DNA of 16,783 nucleotides from Candidatus Saccharimonadia bacterium (lineage in GTDB: Bacteria; Patescibacteriota; Saccharimonadia; Saccharimonadales; Saccharimonadaceae). The stretch covers positions 1 to 16,783 of the forward strand of contig JALRBM010000104.1 in NCBI GenBank assembly GCA_023257755.1, read 5' to 3'. The stretch's first letter is position 1, and every line of letters begins with the position of its first letter. Shown here in pieces: positions 6,342 through 12,032 of this stretch. Both the position numbers and the translations under genes were made by a program. The notes beneath the pieces are model-generated. The model made no database searches, was not told the origin of the DNA, and saw nothing but the letters and a program-made list of their open reading frames with translations.

Positions 6342-7184
6342 TCAGCTCTCGTCGGTGTTCGTCTCGTCGGACGAGCTGGTCACCACGCACAGGATGGCGG
6401 GGTTGACCGTGCCCTCGGTGGCGTCCGAGCCCCACGACTTGTTGTGGAGCCTGCGCAGCTCCGCGCCGTGGACCCAGCAGACGGTCAGCATGTGCGTGGC
6501 CGCGCCCTGGGTGAAGCCGGACATGCCCTCCAGGTCCGCCTCGTGGGAGGTCGAGGCCCAGATCTCGTCGAGGGTCTTGCCCTCGGCGAGTTCGAGCTGC
6601 ATCATCCGGGCCCAGCGCTCGGCGTAGTGCATGATGCCGATGCCGTAGCCGTCCTTGTTGGCGTCCCACCACTGCTGCCAGGCGGCCTGGCCCTCCTCGC
6701 CGGAGAACTCCATCGCGGGGGCGTTGGCCATGCGGGCCTCGACCCGGTCGCGGTGCGCCTTGGCCTCGGCCTGGTAGCGCGCGGACTCCGCGTCGCGTCG
6801 GGCCTGGTTCTCGGCCTCGATGCGGGCGTCGTTGGCCAGCTCCTCCTCGGACAGGGTGTCCTTGGGGTAGGGGCCGACGACCGGCTCCTCACCGAGGTAG
6901 CCGTTCGCGCCCCGCAGCCAGTCGCGCAGGAGCAGCTCGACGTTCGAGTCGGGCATGACGACGAGCGCCACACCGTTGAAGGTGAACTTGACCGGGACGG
7001 TCCGCTCGCTCTCCGGGCTGAGGGGCTCTCCGCCGAGCTCGTGGGCGTCCACGAAGCGCTTGCGGTAGATCTCGGTGTAGCGGGCGGCCACCTCGGTGGC
7101 CTCCCGGAGGGTCGGCTCGATGCTGGCACCCGGCATCACTTCCAGCTCGCCGGTGTTGACGTTGAAGTCGTAGAACTTGTTCAC
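6342..7184 (-). CDS. GC-rich actinobacterial/actinophage-like protein of unknown function
   Basis: I do not recognise a function. The GTG start at 7184 gives 280 aa; it is preferred because purine-rich GGAGGAGAGAGG lies just upstream and the residues before it look non-coding. Visible parts: an N-terminal segment with EVMPGAS and RYTEIYRKRF (1-45); a beta-rich stretch FTFNGVALVVMPDS (67-80) followed by RDWLRGANGYLGE; a charged coiled-coil-like helix rich in Glu, Arg and Ala (112-152); a Trp-rich helix AAWQQWWDANKDGYG; and a C-terminal helical part ending in CWVHGAELRRLHN (236-248). The WVHG-LRR-HN pattern is, from memory, reminiscent of hypothetical actinophage proteins. Nearly all codons end in G or C, unlike every neighbour, so recent acquisition from a high-GC donor is likely. 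There is no signal peptide or membrane helix. It sits within the inverted repeats. Confidence 0.85.
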   Translation of the reverse strand: MNKFYDFNVNTGELEVMPGASIEPTLREATEVAARYTEIYRKRFVDAHELGGEPLSPESERTVPVKFTFNGVALVVMPDSNVELLLRDWLRGANGYLGEEPVVGPYPKDTLSEEELANDARIEAENQARRDAESARYQAEAKAHRDRVEARMANAPAMEFSGEEGQAAWQQWWDANKDGYGIGIMHYAERWARMMQLELAEGKTLDEIWASTSHEADLEGMSGFTQGAATHMLTVCWVHGAELRRLHNKSWGSDATEGTVNPAILCVVTSSSDETNTDES

Positions 7185-7252
7185 AGCAAGCCTCTCTCCT
7201 CCCTGAGCGGAATGCTCCCAAGCTAGGCTTGGCGGGTCTCTTTTTCTGAGAC

Positions 7253-7302
7253 ACAAGGTGAGGCATAAGGCCACCTTAAGCTGGCCTTATGCCTCACCTT
7301 GT
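7253..7302 (-). repeat. Perfect 21-bp inverted repeat (long hairpin) in the leader of the GC-rich gene
   Basis: The arms 7253-7273 and 7282-7302 match perfectly (ACAAGGTGAGGC... with its complement) around the 8-nt loop CCTTAAGC. In the mRNA of the 6342-7184 gene it forms a very stable stem ending about 68 nt before the GTG. Smaller hairpins follow: GTCTC/GAGAC (7236-7252), CCAAGC/GCTTGG and GAGC/GCTC. There is no T-tract on either side, so a simple terminator is not the obvious reading; an operator, transcript protector or recombination end are alternatives. Confidence 0.85.
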
Positions 7303-7307
7303 ATCAG

Positions 7308-7322
7308 ATTCATCTGCTTGTC
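7308..7322 (-). repeat. 15-bp inverted repeat, right copy
   Basis: Inverted exact copy of 6237-6251. It lies five bases beyond the 21-bp hairpin and upstream of the GC-rich gene. Its outer end forms a TTGACA on the minus strand (7319-7324) that could serve as a -35 box, with only a poor -10 (TACAAG at 15 nt). Confidence 0.85.
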
Positions 7323-7329
7323 AAAAGCT

Positions 7330-7383
7330 GTTTAGAGGAAAACCTCAGATAAACAACACGATCCCGGAGTTACTCAACGGGAT
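7330..7383 (-). other. Two further hairpins in the leader of the GC-rich gene
   Basis: Hairpin A (7330-7354) has a GTTTA/TAAAC outer helix and a GAGG-AAAA-CCTC inner helix separated by a 3-nt bulge. Hairpin B (7361-7383) has ATCCCG/CGGGAT with an inner GAG/CTC. Together with the 21-bp stem they make almost the whole leader (about 7386 to 7184) structured. Neither matches a riboswitch I know. Confidence 0.45.
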
Positions 7384-7392
7384 TCCATTACT

Positions 7393-7421
7393 TTTATAAC
7401 ATACTTATTTAAAATAGTCAA
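7393..7421 (-). promoter_or_regulatory. Strong promoter facing the GC-rich gene
   Basis: On the minus strand: -35 TTGACT (7416-7421), a 17-nt spacer, and -10 TATAAA (7393-7398) with a TGn extension (TGTTATAAA). Transcription would start near 7386 and read through the 15-bp repeat, the 21-bp hairpin, the GC-rich gene and the hammerhead. The composition is AT-rich like the host chromosome, unlike the gene. Confidence 0.7.
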
Positions 7422-7523
7422 TACTTTTAAGTGTCGCGTCTCCTTTACCAAAGGAGGCAGCTTGCGATCTTAATGCTCTAAGCAATAAACACTGGTCTAT
7501 TAAACCGGTAGTAAATAATTTCT
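7422..7523. other. Intergenic stretch downstream of tRNA-Ala
   Basis: No gene is seen here. It contains a hairpin with CTCCTTT/AAAGGAG and a 3-nt loop (7440-7456), enclosed by TCGC/GCGA (7434-7437 with 7464-7467). On the plus strand its 3' arm is a perfect Shine-Dalgarno (AAAGGAGG), but the only start codons after it open two- or three-codon frames. It may help end the tRNA transcript. I cannot assign a role. Confidence 0.35.
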
Positions 7524-7600
7524 TGGTGGAGATACAGGGACTCAAACCCTGGACCTCTGCCATGCCATGGCAGCGCTCTAATCAACTGAGCTATATCCCC
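7524..7600 (-). tRNA. tRNA-Ala (anticodon GGC)
   Basis: The 77-nt minus-strand sequence folds as a full cloverleaf. The acceptor GGGGATA pairs with TATCTCC and contains the G3-U70 pair that identifies tRNA-Ala. The anticodon stem CTGCC/GGCAG encloses ATGGCAT, giving anticodon GGC for GCC codons. The T-loop is TTTGAGT and the 3' ACCA is encoded. A -10-like TATACT (7612-7617) lies 12 nt upstream. Confidence 0.97.
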
Positions 7601-7611
7601 AAGCGACTGTT

Positions 7612-7617
7612 AGTATA
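7612..7617 (-). promoter_or_regulatory. -10 box upstream of tRNA-Ala
   Basis: TATACT on the minus strand, placing a start about 5 nt before the tRNA. The -35 candidate is TGGAAA (7635-7640), 17 nt upstream, four of six. It lies within the loop of the neighbouring hairpin. Confidence 0.45.
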
Positions 7618-7620
7618 TCA

Positions 7621-7652
7621 AAGTCCCGCCTGTATTTCCAGAGGCGGGACTT
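7621..7652 (-). terminator. 11-bp GC-rich hairpin upstream of tRNA-Ala
   Basis: AAGTCCCGCCT/AGGCGGGACTT is perfectly paired around a 10-nt loop. The T-tract is short on either strand. It would end a minus-strand transcript coming from about 7738 before the tRNA. Confidence 0.5.
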
Positions 7653-7738
7653 CTTCGCTGCTACGCGCCCACCCGGGGCACGTCTTTTGTCGTAGTGTTT
7701 GTTTTAACGCCAGGGTACCCCTAGAGCGTACCAGCTTA
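7621..7738 (-). ncRNA. Candidate small RNA of about 118 nt, family unknown
   Basis: A promoter-like pair on the minus strand (TTGTAA 7768-7773, 17 nt, CATAAT 7745-7750) would start a transcript near 7738 that ends at the 7621-7652 hairpin. Internal helices include GTGCCC-CGGGT-GGGCGC, flanked by CTAC/GTAG (within 7658-7700), and GGTAC/GTACC. There is no open reading frame of note. It does not show the SRP RNA GGAA/AGCAG core, the RNase P P4 motifs or tmRNA ends. It may be a genuine sRNA or just a structured spacer. Confidence 0.3.
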
Positions 7739-7744
7739 ACCATT

Positions 7745-7773
7745 ATTATGCTCTTTTGTCATCTAAATTACAA
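7745..7773 (-). promoter_or_regulatory. Candidate minus-strand promoter for the putative small RNA
   Basis: TTGTAA (four of six) and CATAAT (five of six) are separated by exactly 17 nt, with transcription heading towards tRNA-Ala. Confidence 0.35.
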
Positions 7774-7864
7774 GCTTATGCTAACAAAGTTCTTAGAAAT
7801 ATGCTTAAATAGGAAATGTTCAGAAGCACGCGTCGATAGCAAAGGGCGGGCGTTTACCTACAGA

Positions 7865-7940
7865 GTAATCTCCTCTTTCACTATCCGTAGAATGCGGTCG
7901 GTCTGATCACATGATACAAGATAAGAGGAAAAGAGATTAC
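7865..7940 (+). promoter_or_regulatory. Leader stem that can hide the RRM ribosome-binding region
   Basis: GTAATCTCCTCTT (7865-7877) can pair with AAGAG (7923-7927) and GAGATTAC (7933-7940) across a 5-nt bulge, giving 13 pairs. The 3' side contains all the purine-rich sequence before the ATG at 7944 (AAGAGGAAAAGAG), so the folded leader would block ribosome binding. Confidence 0.5.
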
Positions 7941-7943
7941 ATC

Positions 7944-8270
7944 ATGGCACAACCACAAAACCTATTCGTAGGCAGTCTGTCTTATGACACTACCGACGAT
8001 TCTTTAAAGGCTCATTTCGAGCAAATCGGCGAAGTTGAAAGCGCCCGCGTTATTACTGACCGCGACAGCGGCCGCAGCAAGGGCTTCGGCTTTGTTCAGT
8101 TCAAGAGTGAAGACGACAACCAAAAAGCTGTTGACCAGCTTGACGGCAAAGAGCTCGATGGACGCACCATCAGCGTCAGCCTAGCACGACCAAAAGAAGA
8201 TCGCCCACGCCGCGACTTCGGTGGAAACAACGGCGGCGGCAACGGTTCATTCCGTCAGCGCAGCTGGTAA
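7944..8270 (+). CDS. RNA-binding protein with one RRM domain (cold-shock Rbp type)
   Basis: The 108-aa protein has a single RNA recognition motif: RNP2 LFVGSL (7-12) and RNP1 KGFGFVQF (46-53), with the aromatic residues that stack on RNA bases. A short Gly/Asn/Arg-rich tail (DFGGNNGGGNGSFRQRSW) follows, as in cyanobacterial Rbp and other bacterial cold-shock RRM proteins, which probably act as RNA chaperones. I chose the ATG at 7944 over the in-frame ATG at 7911 because homologues start directly before the first beta-strand and the extra eleven residues are not RRM-like. The long leader can fold over the ribosome-binding region. The gene ends at a strong terminator shared with the convergent ABC transporter gene. 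Confidence 0.93.
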   Translation: MAQPQNLFVGSLSYDTTDDSLKAHFEQIGEVESARVITDRDSGRSKGFGFVQFKSEDDNQKAVDQLDGKELDGRTISVSLARPKEDRPRRDFGGNNGGGNGSFRQRSW

Positions 8271-8280
8271 TAGGTCGCTT

Positions 8281-8312
8281 AAAAAGTAGCGCCCAAACGG
8301 ACGCTACTTTTT
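8281..8312. terminator. Bidirectional terminator between the RRM and ABC transporter genes
   Basis: An 11-bp stem AAAAAGTAGCG/CGCTACTTTTT is followed by TTATTT on the plus strand and by A/T-rich sequence on the other side. It terminates the RRM gene 10 nt after its stop. The stop codon of the minus-strand ABC gene (8304-8306) lies in the same stem. Confidence 0.88.
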
Positions 8313-10130
8313 TATTTGCCCATAATTAAGCCCTGGGAGCTGCGACTCAAACATACGATAGTACTCGCCCTTTTTCTCGACCAGCTGCGTATGGGTTCCC
8401 TGCTCGACTAACTCACCCTCTTTGAACATATAGATGACGTCCGCCTTTTCAACGGTAGTCAAGCGGTGACTAATCGTGACGACTGTCCGCTCCTTATCGG
8501 CGAATAATCGTTTAAATATACGTGATTCAGCCAGGGCATCGATTGCCGATGTCGGCTCGTCGAGAATAATCAGGGGACTATCGCGGTAGAAGTTTCGCGC
8601 CAGTGCCAGCCGCTGCCATTGTCCGCCTGAAAGCTCCGTTCCTTTATTGCCTTCTTCGTCCTCCATCCAGGTGTCAATGTAAGTGTCCTTACCCTGGGGA
8701 AGTTTACTCACAAAGCTAGCAGCCTCTGCTTTTTTTAGTGCCTCATCCAACCGCTCGTCGTCCAGCGGCTTACTGACGTCACCGTAATACACATTATCCT
8801 TCAAGCTTGCAAACGTATACGACGCCGCGTTTTGCTGCAACACGCCGAAGTGCCGATGCCACGATTCAACCGCAACCTCCTGCAAATCGGTATCTCCCAG
8901 GAGCACGCGGCCCTTTGTCGGATCATAGAGTCCGGTCAACAGCTTAACGAGCGTCGACTTTCCCGCCCCGTTTTCGCCTACAATCGCGACATGCTGGCCC
9001 TTTTGGATTGAGAAAGAGATATTCTTTAGTACAAAATTCTCGGAATTGGGATATTTAAAGGAAACTCCTTCAAATGTTATCGTCTCCGGCAATTCGCGCA
9101 GCTTTTTGCCGCTTCTGTTTCCCGTTGGTAATTCCATGAACTCTTGATAGTCAAACAAGTTGGCCAAATCTTCGTCAAGCGTGCTGATCTGTCCGACAAA
9201 GCCATTCGCTCCGCCGAGCGCCCTGGATACTACCTGCTGGACATAGACAAACTGGCCGATCGGCTGGTTGCGCGCAATGATCTGGAGCGTGATGAAAATA
9301 AGGGCGACAACTTCGGCGGCAGCCTCTAACGTATCCGCCCCCAGACGCTTAAAAATATACTTACGCTCGAAGTCGATACGTTCTTTTTCGTCCTTATCGC
9401 GCAGGCGCTTTCGAAGCGACAGCAAATGCTTTACGACGTTATAAAGCCGGAGTTCTGCCGTAATGCGCTGGTTGCCAAGCATCCACTCGATCATGTAACG
9501 GGACCGGCGTGTGGTGACATTAGCGTTGCGATGCGCCACCTGGGCGCGGGAGAGCCTGAACTGAATATAAATACCCGGAATGACCGCAATCAGGACAATG
9601 ACCGAAAGCCACCAGCTGACGAAGGCTAGCGCAACAAGCCCGGCAATCATGGTGATAAACTGCGTTACCAGGCTGGAAATACGATCAAATATATACGGGA
9701 AGAAACGGGCGAAATCCGTCGCCCGGTCATAAAGATCAGCCGTATCCTTGTCATCATAGCGCCAAAAATCAAGCGACAAGAAATGAACATACATATGATC
9801 ACTCATGGCCGCCTCTACCCGGTAGCGCATCGACTGGCTGACATATTGCTCGACACTCTGCCACGCAGTCATCACCACTCCCAGAAGCGCCGTCACGACG
9901 ACGAATATAATTGCCCGGTTGCCGGCATCTGCGTCTCCGGCGTAGGCTTCGGCAAGCGCCGTCGTGGCCAGCGCTGCAAAGTACGTCGTGACGAGCGGCA
10001 ATGCCGCAGAAATAATCGCGCCGATTAGCTGCACAATAACCGCTAAGGGCGCAGCCTTATAGGTAACTTTAGCCACCTGAACGATGGCATGGATATATTG
10101 GCGTGGGGTCAGCTTCTTTTTCTTGGCCAT
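8304..10130 (-). CDS. ABC exporter, fused permease and ATPase
   Basis: The 608-aa half-transporter has an N-terminal membrane domain with about six helices (roughly 25-300) and a C-terminal ATPase domain. ATPase motifs: Walker A GENGAGKST (385-393), Q-loop around Q432-Q433, signature LSGGQ (500-504), Walker B LIILDEPTSAID (520-531) and switch histidine H555 (ISHR). It should act as a homodimer or with a second half-transporter to export a lipid, peptide or drug-like substrate; the substrate is unknown. The start is 5 nt after the stop of the upstream PGPGW gene and has only a short TAAGGG before it, so translational coupling is likely. The last codons and stop are built into the shared terminator stem. 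Confidence 0.93.
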   Translation of the reverse strand: MAKKKKLTPRQYIHAIVQVAKVTYKAAPLAVIVQLIGAIISAALPLVTTYFAALATTALAEAYAGDADAGNRAIIFVVVTALLGVVMTAWQSVEQYVSQSMRYRVEAAMSDHMYVHFLSLDFWRYDDKDTADLYDRATDFARFFPYIFDRISSLVTQFITMIAGLVALAFVSWWLSVIVLIAVIPGIYIQFRLSRAQVAHRNANVTTRRSRYMIEWMLGNQRITAELRLYNVVKHLLSLRKRLRDKDEKERIDFERKYIFKRLGADTLEAAAEVVALIFITLQIIARNQPIGQFVYVQQVVSRALGGANGFVGQISTLDEDLANLFDYQEFMELPTGNRSGKKLRELPETITFEGVSFKYPNSENFVLKNISFSIQKGQHVAIVGENGAGKSTLVKLLTGLYDPTKGRVLLGDTDLQEVAVESWHRHFGVLQQNAASYTFASLKDNVYYGDVSKPLDDERLDEALKKAEAASFVSKLPQGKDTYIDTWMEDEEGNKGTELSGGQWQRLALARNFYRDSPLIILDEPTSAIDALAESRIFKRLFADKERTVVTISHRLTTVEKADVIYMFKEGELVEQGTHTQLVEKKGEYYRMFESQLPGLNYGQIKK

Positions 10131-10135
10131 AACCC

Positions 10136-10495
10136 TTACCTAAAAAGCGGCGAGCTTACCCAGTCGAAGGGGAGGTTTAGCCAGCCATTCAAAAGCCCGA
10201 ATACATTAAGAAGCCACAGCGTGACGACCACAACCAGCCCAGTTGCCGCCAGAACCGCAAATCGTACCACTGGTGACTGCTGCTTCAGCCATTCCACCCA
10301 GGCATCATAGCGGCTTTTTGCGTAGTCGAGCACGCGCTGCGCCCACGCGAATTCAGTCGCCAAAATGGCGAGACCCGTAAACACAATCAGCCAACCAGGA
10401 CCCGGATACGGGATGGCAATAATACCAATCACGAGCACCAGGCCACCGACAATACCGATTCCGATTCGGCGTGAGTGCCGTTTTACTTTCTCCAT
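10136..10495 (-). CDS. PGPGW-motif small membrane protein (TIGR02611-like)
   Basis: The 119-aa protein has three hydrophobic segments, two around the motif (about 11-28 and 36-50) and one near the C-terminus (77-97). The motif PGPGW (31-35) followed by LIVFTGLAILATEFAWAQR matches the putative transmembrane PGPGW family, common in Actinobacteria and without a known function. It precedes the ABC exporter by 5 nt, so the two are co-transcribed and may work together. The ATG has no Shine-Dalgarno and lies about 2 nt from the start predicted by a TATAGT box, so it could be leaderless when transcribed from that promoter. Confidence 0.85.
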   Translation of the reverse strand: MEKVKRHSRRIGIGIVGGLVLVIGIIAIPYPGPGWLIVFTGLAILATEFAWAQRVLDYAKSRYDAWVEWLKQQSPVVRFAVLAATGLVVVVTLWLLNVFGLLNGWLNLPFDWVSSPLFR

Positions 10496-10503
10496 ATACT
10501 TAA

Positions 10504-10509
10504 ACTATA
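10504..10509 (-). promoter_or_regulatory. Possible internal -10 box before the PGPGW gene
   Basis: TATAGT on the minus strand matches five of six bases and would start transcription near 10497, beside the ATG at 10495. The -35 (TTACGC, 17 nt upstream) is poor. The 21-nt gap from the previous gene is the widest gap between 8304 and 15128, which fits an internal promoter. Confidence 0.35.
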
Positions 10510-10516
10510 CAATATT

Positions 10517-11218
10517 CTAGGTTTTTGCGTAATAGCGTGGCAGTACAATGAATGTCAGCGCAAGGGCCAAAAGGACAGCGAAGCCGCACATAATCGATGG
10601 GATGCCCGCAATGGTCGATGGATCAACGATATTAACCAAGGTGGTCGGCACGATAAATGCCAGGTAGCCAGCGGCAAGGGCATAAAGAGCGCCCCGCTTC
10701 GCTTTTGACTTCATCACCTTTCCGGCTTTCCAGGCGTAGCCGACAGCCACCAAAAGCAGCCCGTAGTAATACATGGCATACGGCGCTACCGCCCATGGAG
10801 CCGTCGTAAAGATGACGTAATTTCCGAGACATTGCTGGGTCTGCAGGCCATAGCCGCTAAAGAGGAAGAAGACCGAAAACGCTAACGCCGCTCCATACGA
10901 AAGCCCCAAGAGGACTGGACGTTTTTCGCCTGCAAGCCGGGTGGCAAGATGCAAGCCTAGTGGTGGCAGTAAGGTAATTGCTACGTAGCCGATCTTTGCC
11001 CACGTCAGGCTGTCGACACCCCAGGCGCCCTCGCAGACGTTATATTCGGCAAGCTGAAACGTCGCCAGGCCGACGAGGACAAGCGCAGCGAGCCGGGTAA
11101 TAGAGTTGAGCTTATAACGCCACAAAACATACACCGCACAGGCGATCTCGATAGCAAAGGTCACAATCATGACCGGTGGCGAAAAACAGTACAATTTGTC
11201 AGATTTTAGGTAGCGCAT
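10517..11218 (-). CDS. Seven-helix integral membrane protein
   Basis: The protein is 233 aa when started at the ATG at 11218, one base after the stop of the upstream glycosyltransferase. An upstream ATG at 11242 would add eight residues but overlaps that gene and has no ribosome-binding site. About seven hydrophobic helices with short loops cover the whole length. The fold resembles the N-terminal 7TM sensory region of some histidine kinases (HisKA_7TM), but no kinase domain follows, and I cannot confirm this. Cysteines occur near the ends of helices (for example NVCEGAW and QTQQCLGNY), possibly forming an outer disulfide. It is part of the ligA-GT2-ABC gene string. Function unknown. Confidence 0.8.
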   Translation of the reverse strand: MRYLKSDKLYCFSPPVMIVTFAIEIACAVYVLWRYKLNSITRLAALVLVGLATFQLAEYNVCEGAWGVDSLTWAKIGYVAITLLPPLGLHLATRLAGEKRPVLLGLSYGAALAFSVFFLFSGYGLQTQQCLGNYVIFTTAPWAVAPYAMYYYGLLLVAVGYAWKAGKVMKSKAKRGALYALAAGYLAFIVPTTLVNIVDPSTIAGIPSIMCGFAVLLALALTFIVLPRYYAKT

Positions 11219-11219
11219 G

Positions 11220-12032
11220 TTATTTCCCGTATAACTTATCATACACTGCTTGCGTCATATTCCAGTGTTTTTGAAAGAATAGATACTGGGACGCTTTTAT
11301 TTCTTTGGTTCTCGTCCTGCCACGCACGTTCATTTCCAGGTGGCGTGTGATGATTTCGGGATTGAAGTTGATTTTGGCCCCCGTCTCACGAATTCGATGG
11401 GCAAGATCCTGACCTTCATGATAGCGGAAGTTCGTGTCGTAGCCTCCAACTGCCTTGAATAGTTCGACCGGCAGGGCAAAGCTACCTTCCGCTACCCAAT
11501 CAACCTGCCGCTCAATCGGCTGCTCCAGGCTGGGCTGCAGCCAGTGATAGTTCCATCCATAATGCTGCAGCCGCATCCAAGATGACATGTCGCCCGCGCG
11601 GACGCCTTCGGCGAGCTCTTCAAACCGAGCGTCATGAACCGGATGCATTTCGTGGCCATAATTCCACTGCATCTCCTGCCCTTCCTTGGAATGGATCATT
11701 CCTCCTACCATTTGGTTGGCGTTGTGTTTAAAAATCGCCCGCAGCCGATCAGCGTTACCGGTACTGACGATTTCCATGTCAGCATCAATAAACCATATAA
11801 TGCCTTCGTCGACAAATTTAAGCACCCGGTTGCGATTACCTCCAGCGCCAAGGTTTTCGGAACCGAAATGAAACGTCGCTGAAGGAAATTCTGCTTCCAG
11901 TTTGGTGGGTGGAATTTTTGAATTATCATCCAAAATAATGATCTGGTCGACCGTGTCTTCCCGCAGCTGTTCGATCAACCGCCATAACGTATCAAGTGAA
12001 TTATAATGAGGAATCGCGACAGTTATCTTCAT
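11220..12032 (-). CDS. Glycosyltransferase family 2
   Basis: The 270-aa protein is an inverting glycosyltransferase with a GT-A fold. It begins with the nucleotide-binding strand ITVAIPHYN, has the conserved ILDDNS aspartates (35-36) and the metal-binding DxD motif as DAD (83-85) in WFIDADMEI. An acceptor-side histidine/Asp region (YHEGQDLAHRIRETG) lies near residue 205-220. No membrane helix is present, so it acts in the cytoplasm or at the membrane face. The ATG overlaps the TGA of ligA in an ATGA, so translation is coupled. The sugar and acceptor are unknown; surface polysaccharide synthesis is plausible given its neighbours. Confidence 0.9.
   Translation of the reverse strand: MKITVAIPHYNSLDTLWRLIEQLREDTVDQIIILDDNSKIPPTKLEAEFPSATFHFGSENLGAGGNRNRVLKFVDEGIIWFIDADMEIVSTGNADRLRAIFKHNANQMVGGMIHSKEGQEMQWNYGHEMHPVHDARFEELAEGVRAGDMSSWMRLQHYGWNYHWLQPSLEQPIERQVDWVAEGSFALPVELFKAVGGYDTNFRYHEGQDLAHRIRETGAKINFNPEIITRHLEMNVRGRTRTKEIKASQYLFFQKHWNMTQAVYDKLYGK

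Larger units (their letters stand above)
6237..7322. mobile_element. Putative inserted cargo element bounded by 15-bp inverted repeats
   Basis: The 1086-bp segment has perfect 15-bp terminal inverted repeats, a strong hairpin just inside each end (6274-6311 and 7253-7302) and one foreign-looking GC-rich gene. No transposase is encoded and I could not see a target-site duplication, so if mobile it would be non-autonomous. A moron-like insertion (single gene with its own promoter and terminator, of phage origin) is an alternative. The ribozyme and terminator lie just outside the left repeat, and the promoter just outside the right, so the true boundaries may be wider (about 6139-7421). Confidence 0.5.
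7653..7943. other. Gene-free region upstream of the RRM gene
   Basis: This stretch carries no convincing coding sequence. On the minus strand it includes the candidate sRNA and its promoter; on the plus strand it must contain the RRM promoter and leader. A TTGTCA (7756-7761) with TATGCT 15 nt later is a weak plus-strand promoter candidate. (T)TATGCT occurs three times (7746, 7776, 7800). Confidence 0.35.

Noticed and set aside
6444..7226. A 260-codon open frame on the plus strand opposite the GC-rich gene
   Set aside because: High-GC genes commonly leave long open frames on the opposite strand. The composition of the translation (rich in Gly, Val, Leu, Ala, Asp and Glu, with repeated LG/GV/VG) and the absence of a ribosome-binding site fit a shadow; codon-position bias clearly favours the minus-strand frame.
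7190..7240. A second self-cleaving ribozyme (twister-like) in the leader of the GC-rich gene
   Set aside because: The ACCCGCCAAG and GCTCAGGG pieces look faintly twister-like, but the required order of helices and conserved loop bases is missing; simple hairpins explain it.
7253..7302. DtxR/IdeR-type metal-regulator box in the 21-bp arms (AGGTGAGGC resembles AGGTTAGGC)
   Set aside because: Only part of a half-site is similar and each arm lacks the internal dyad of that operator; the similarity is too weak.
7524..7600. tRNA-Ala 3' end as the attachment site for the neighbouring insert
   Set aside because: No duplicate of the tRNA 3' end was found at the far side of the insert (around 6139-6240), and the inverted repeats do not overlap the tRNA.
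7523..7906. A 127-codon plus-strand frame
   Set aside because: It runs through tRNA-Ala on the opposite strand and the following hairpin; the composition is not protein-like.
7600..7910. tmRNA, SRP RNA or RNase P RNA in the gap before the RRM gene
   Set aside because: None of the conserved ends or core motifs of these RNAs was found on either strand.
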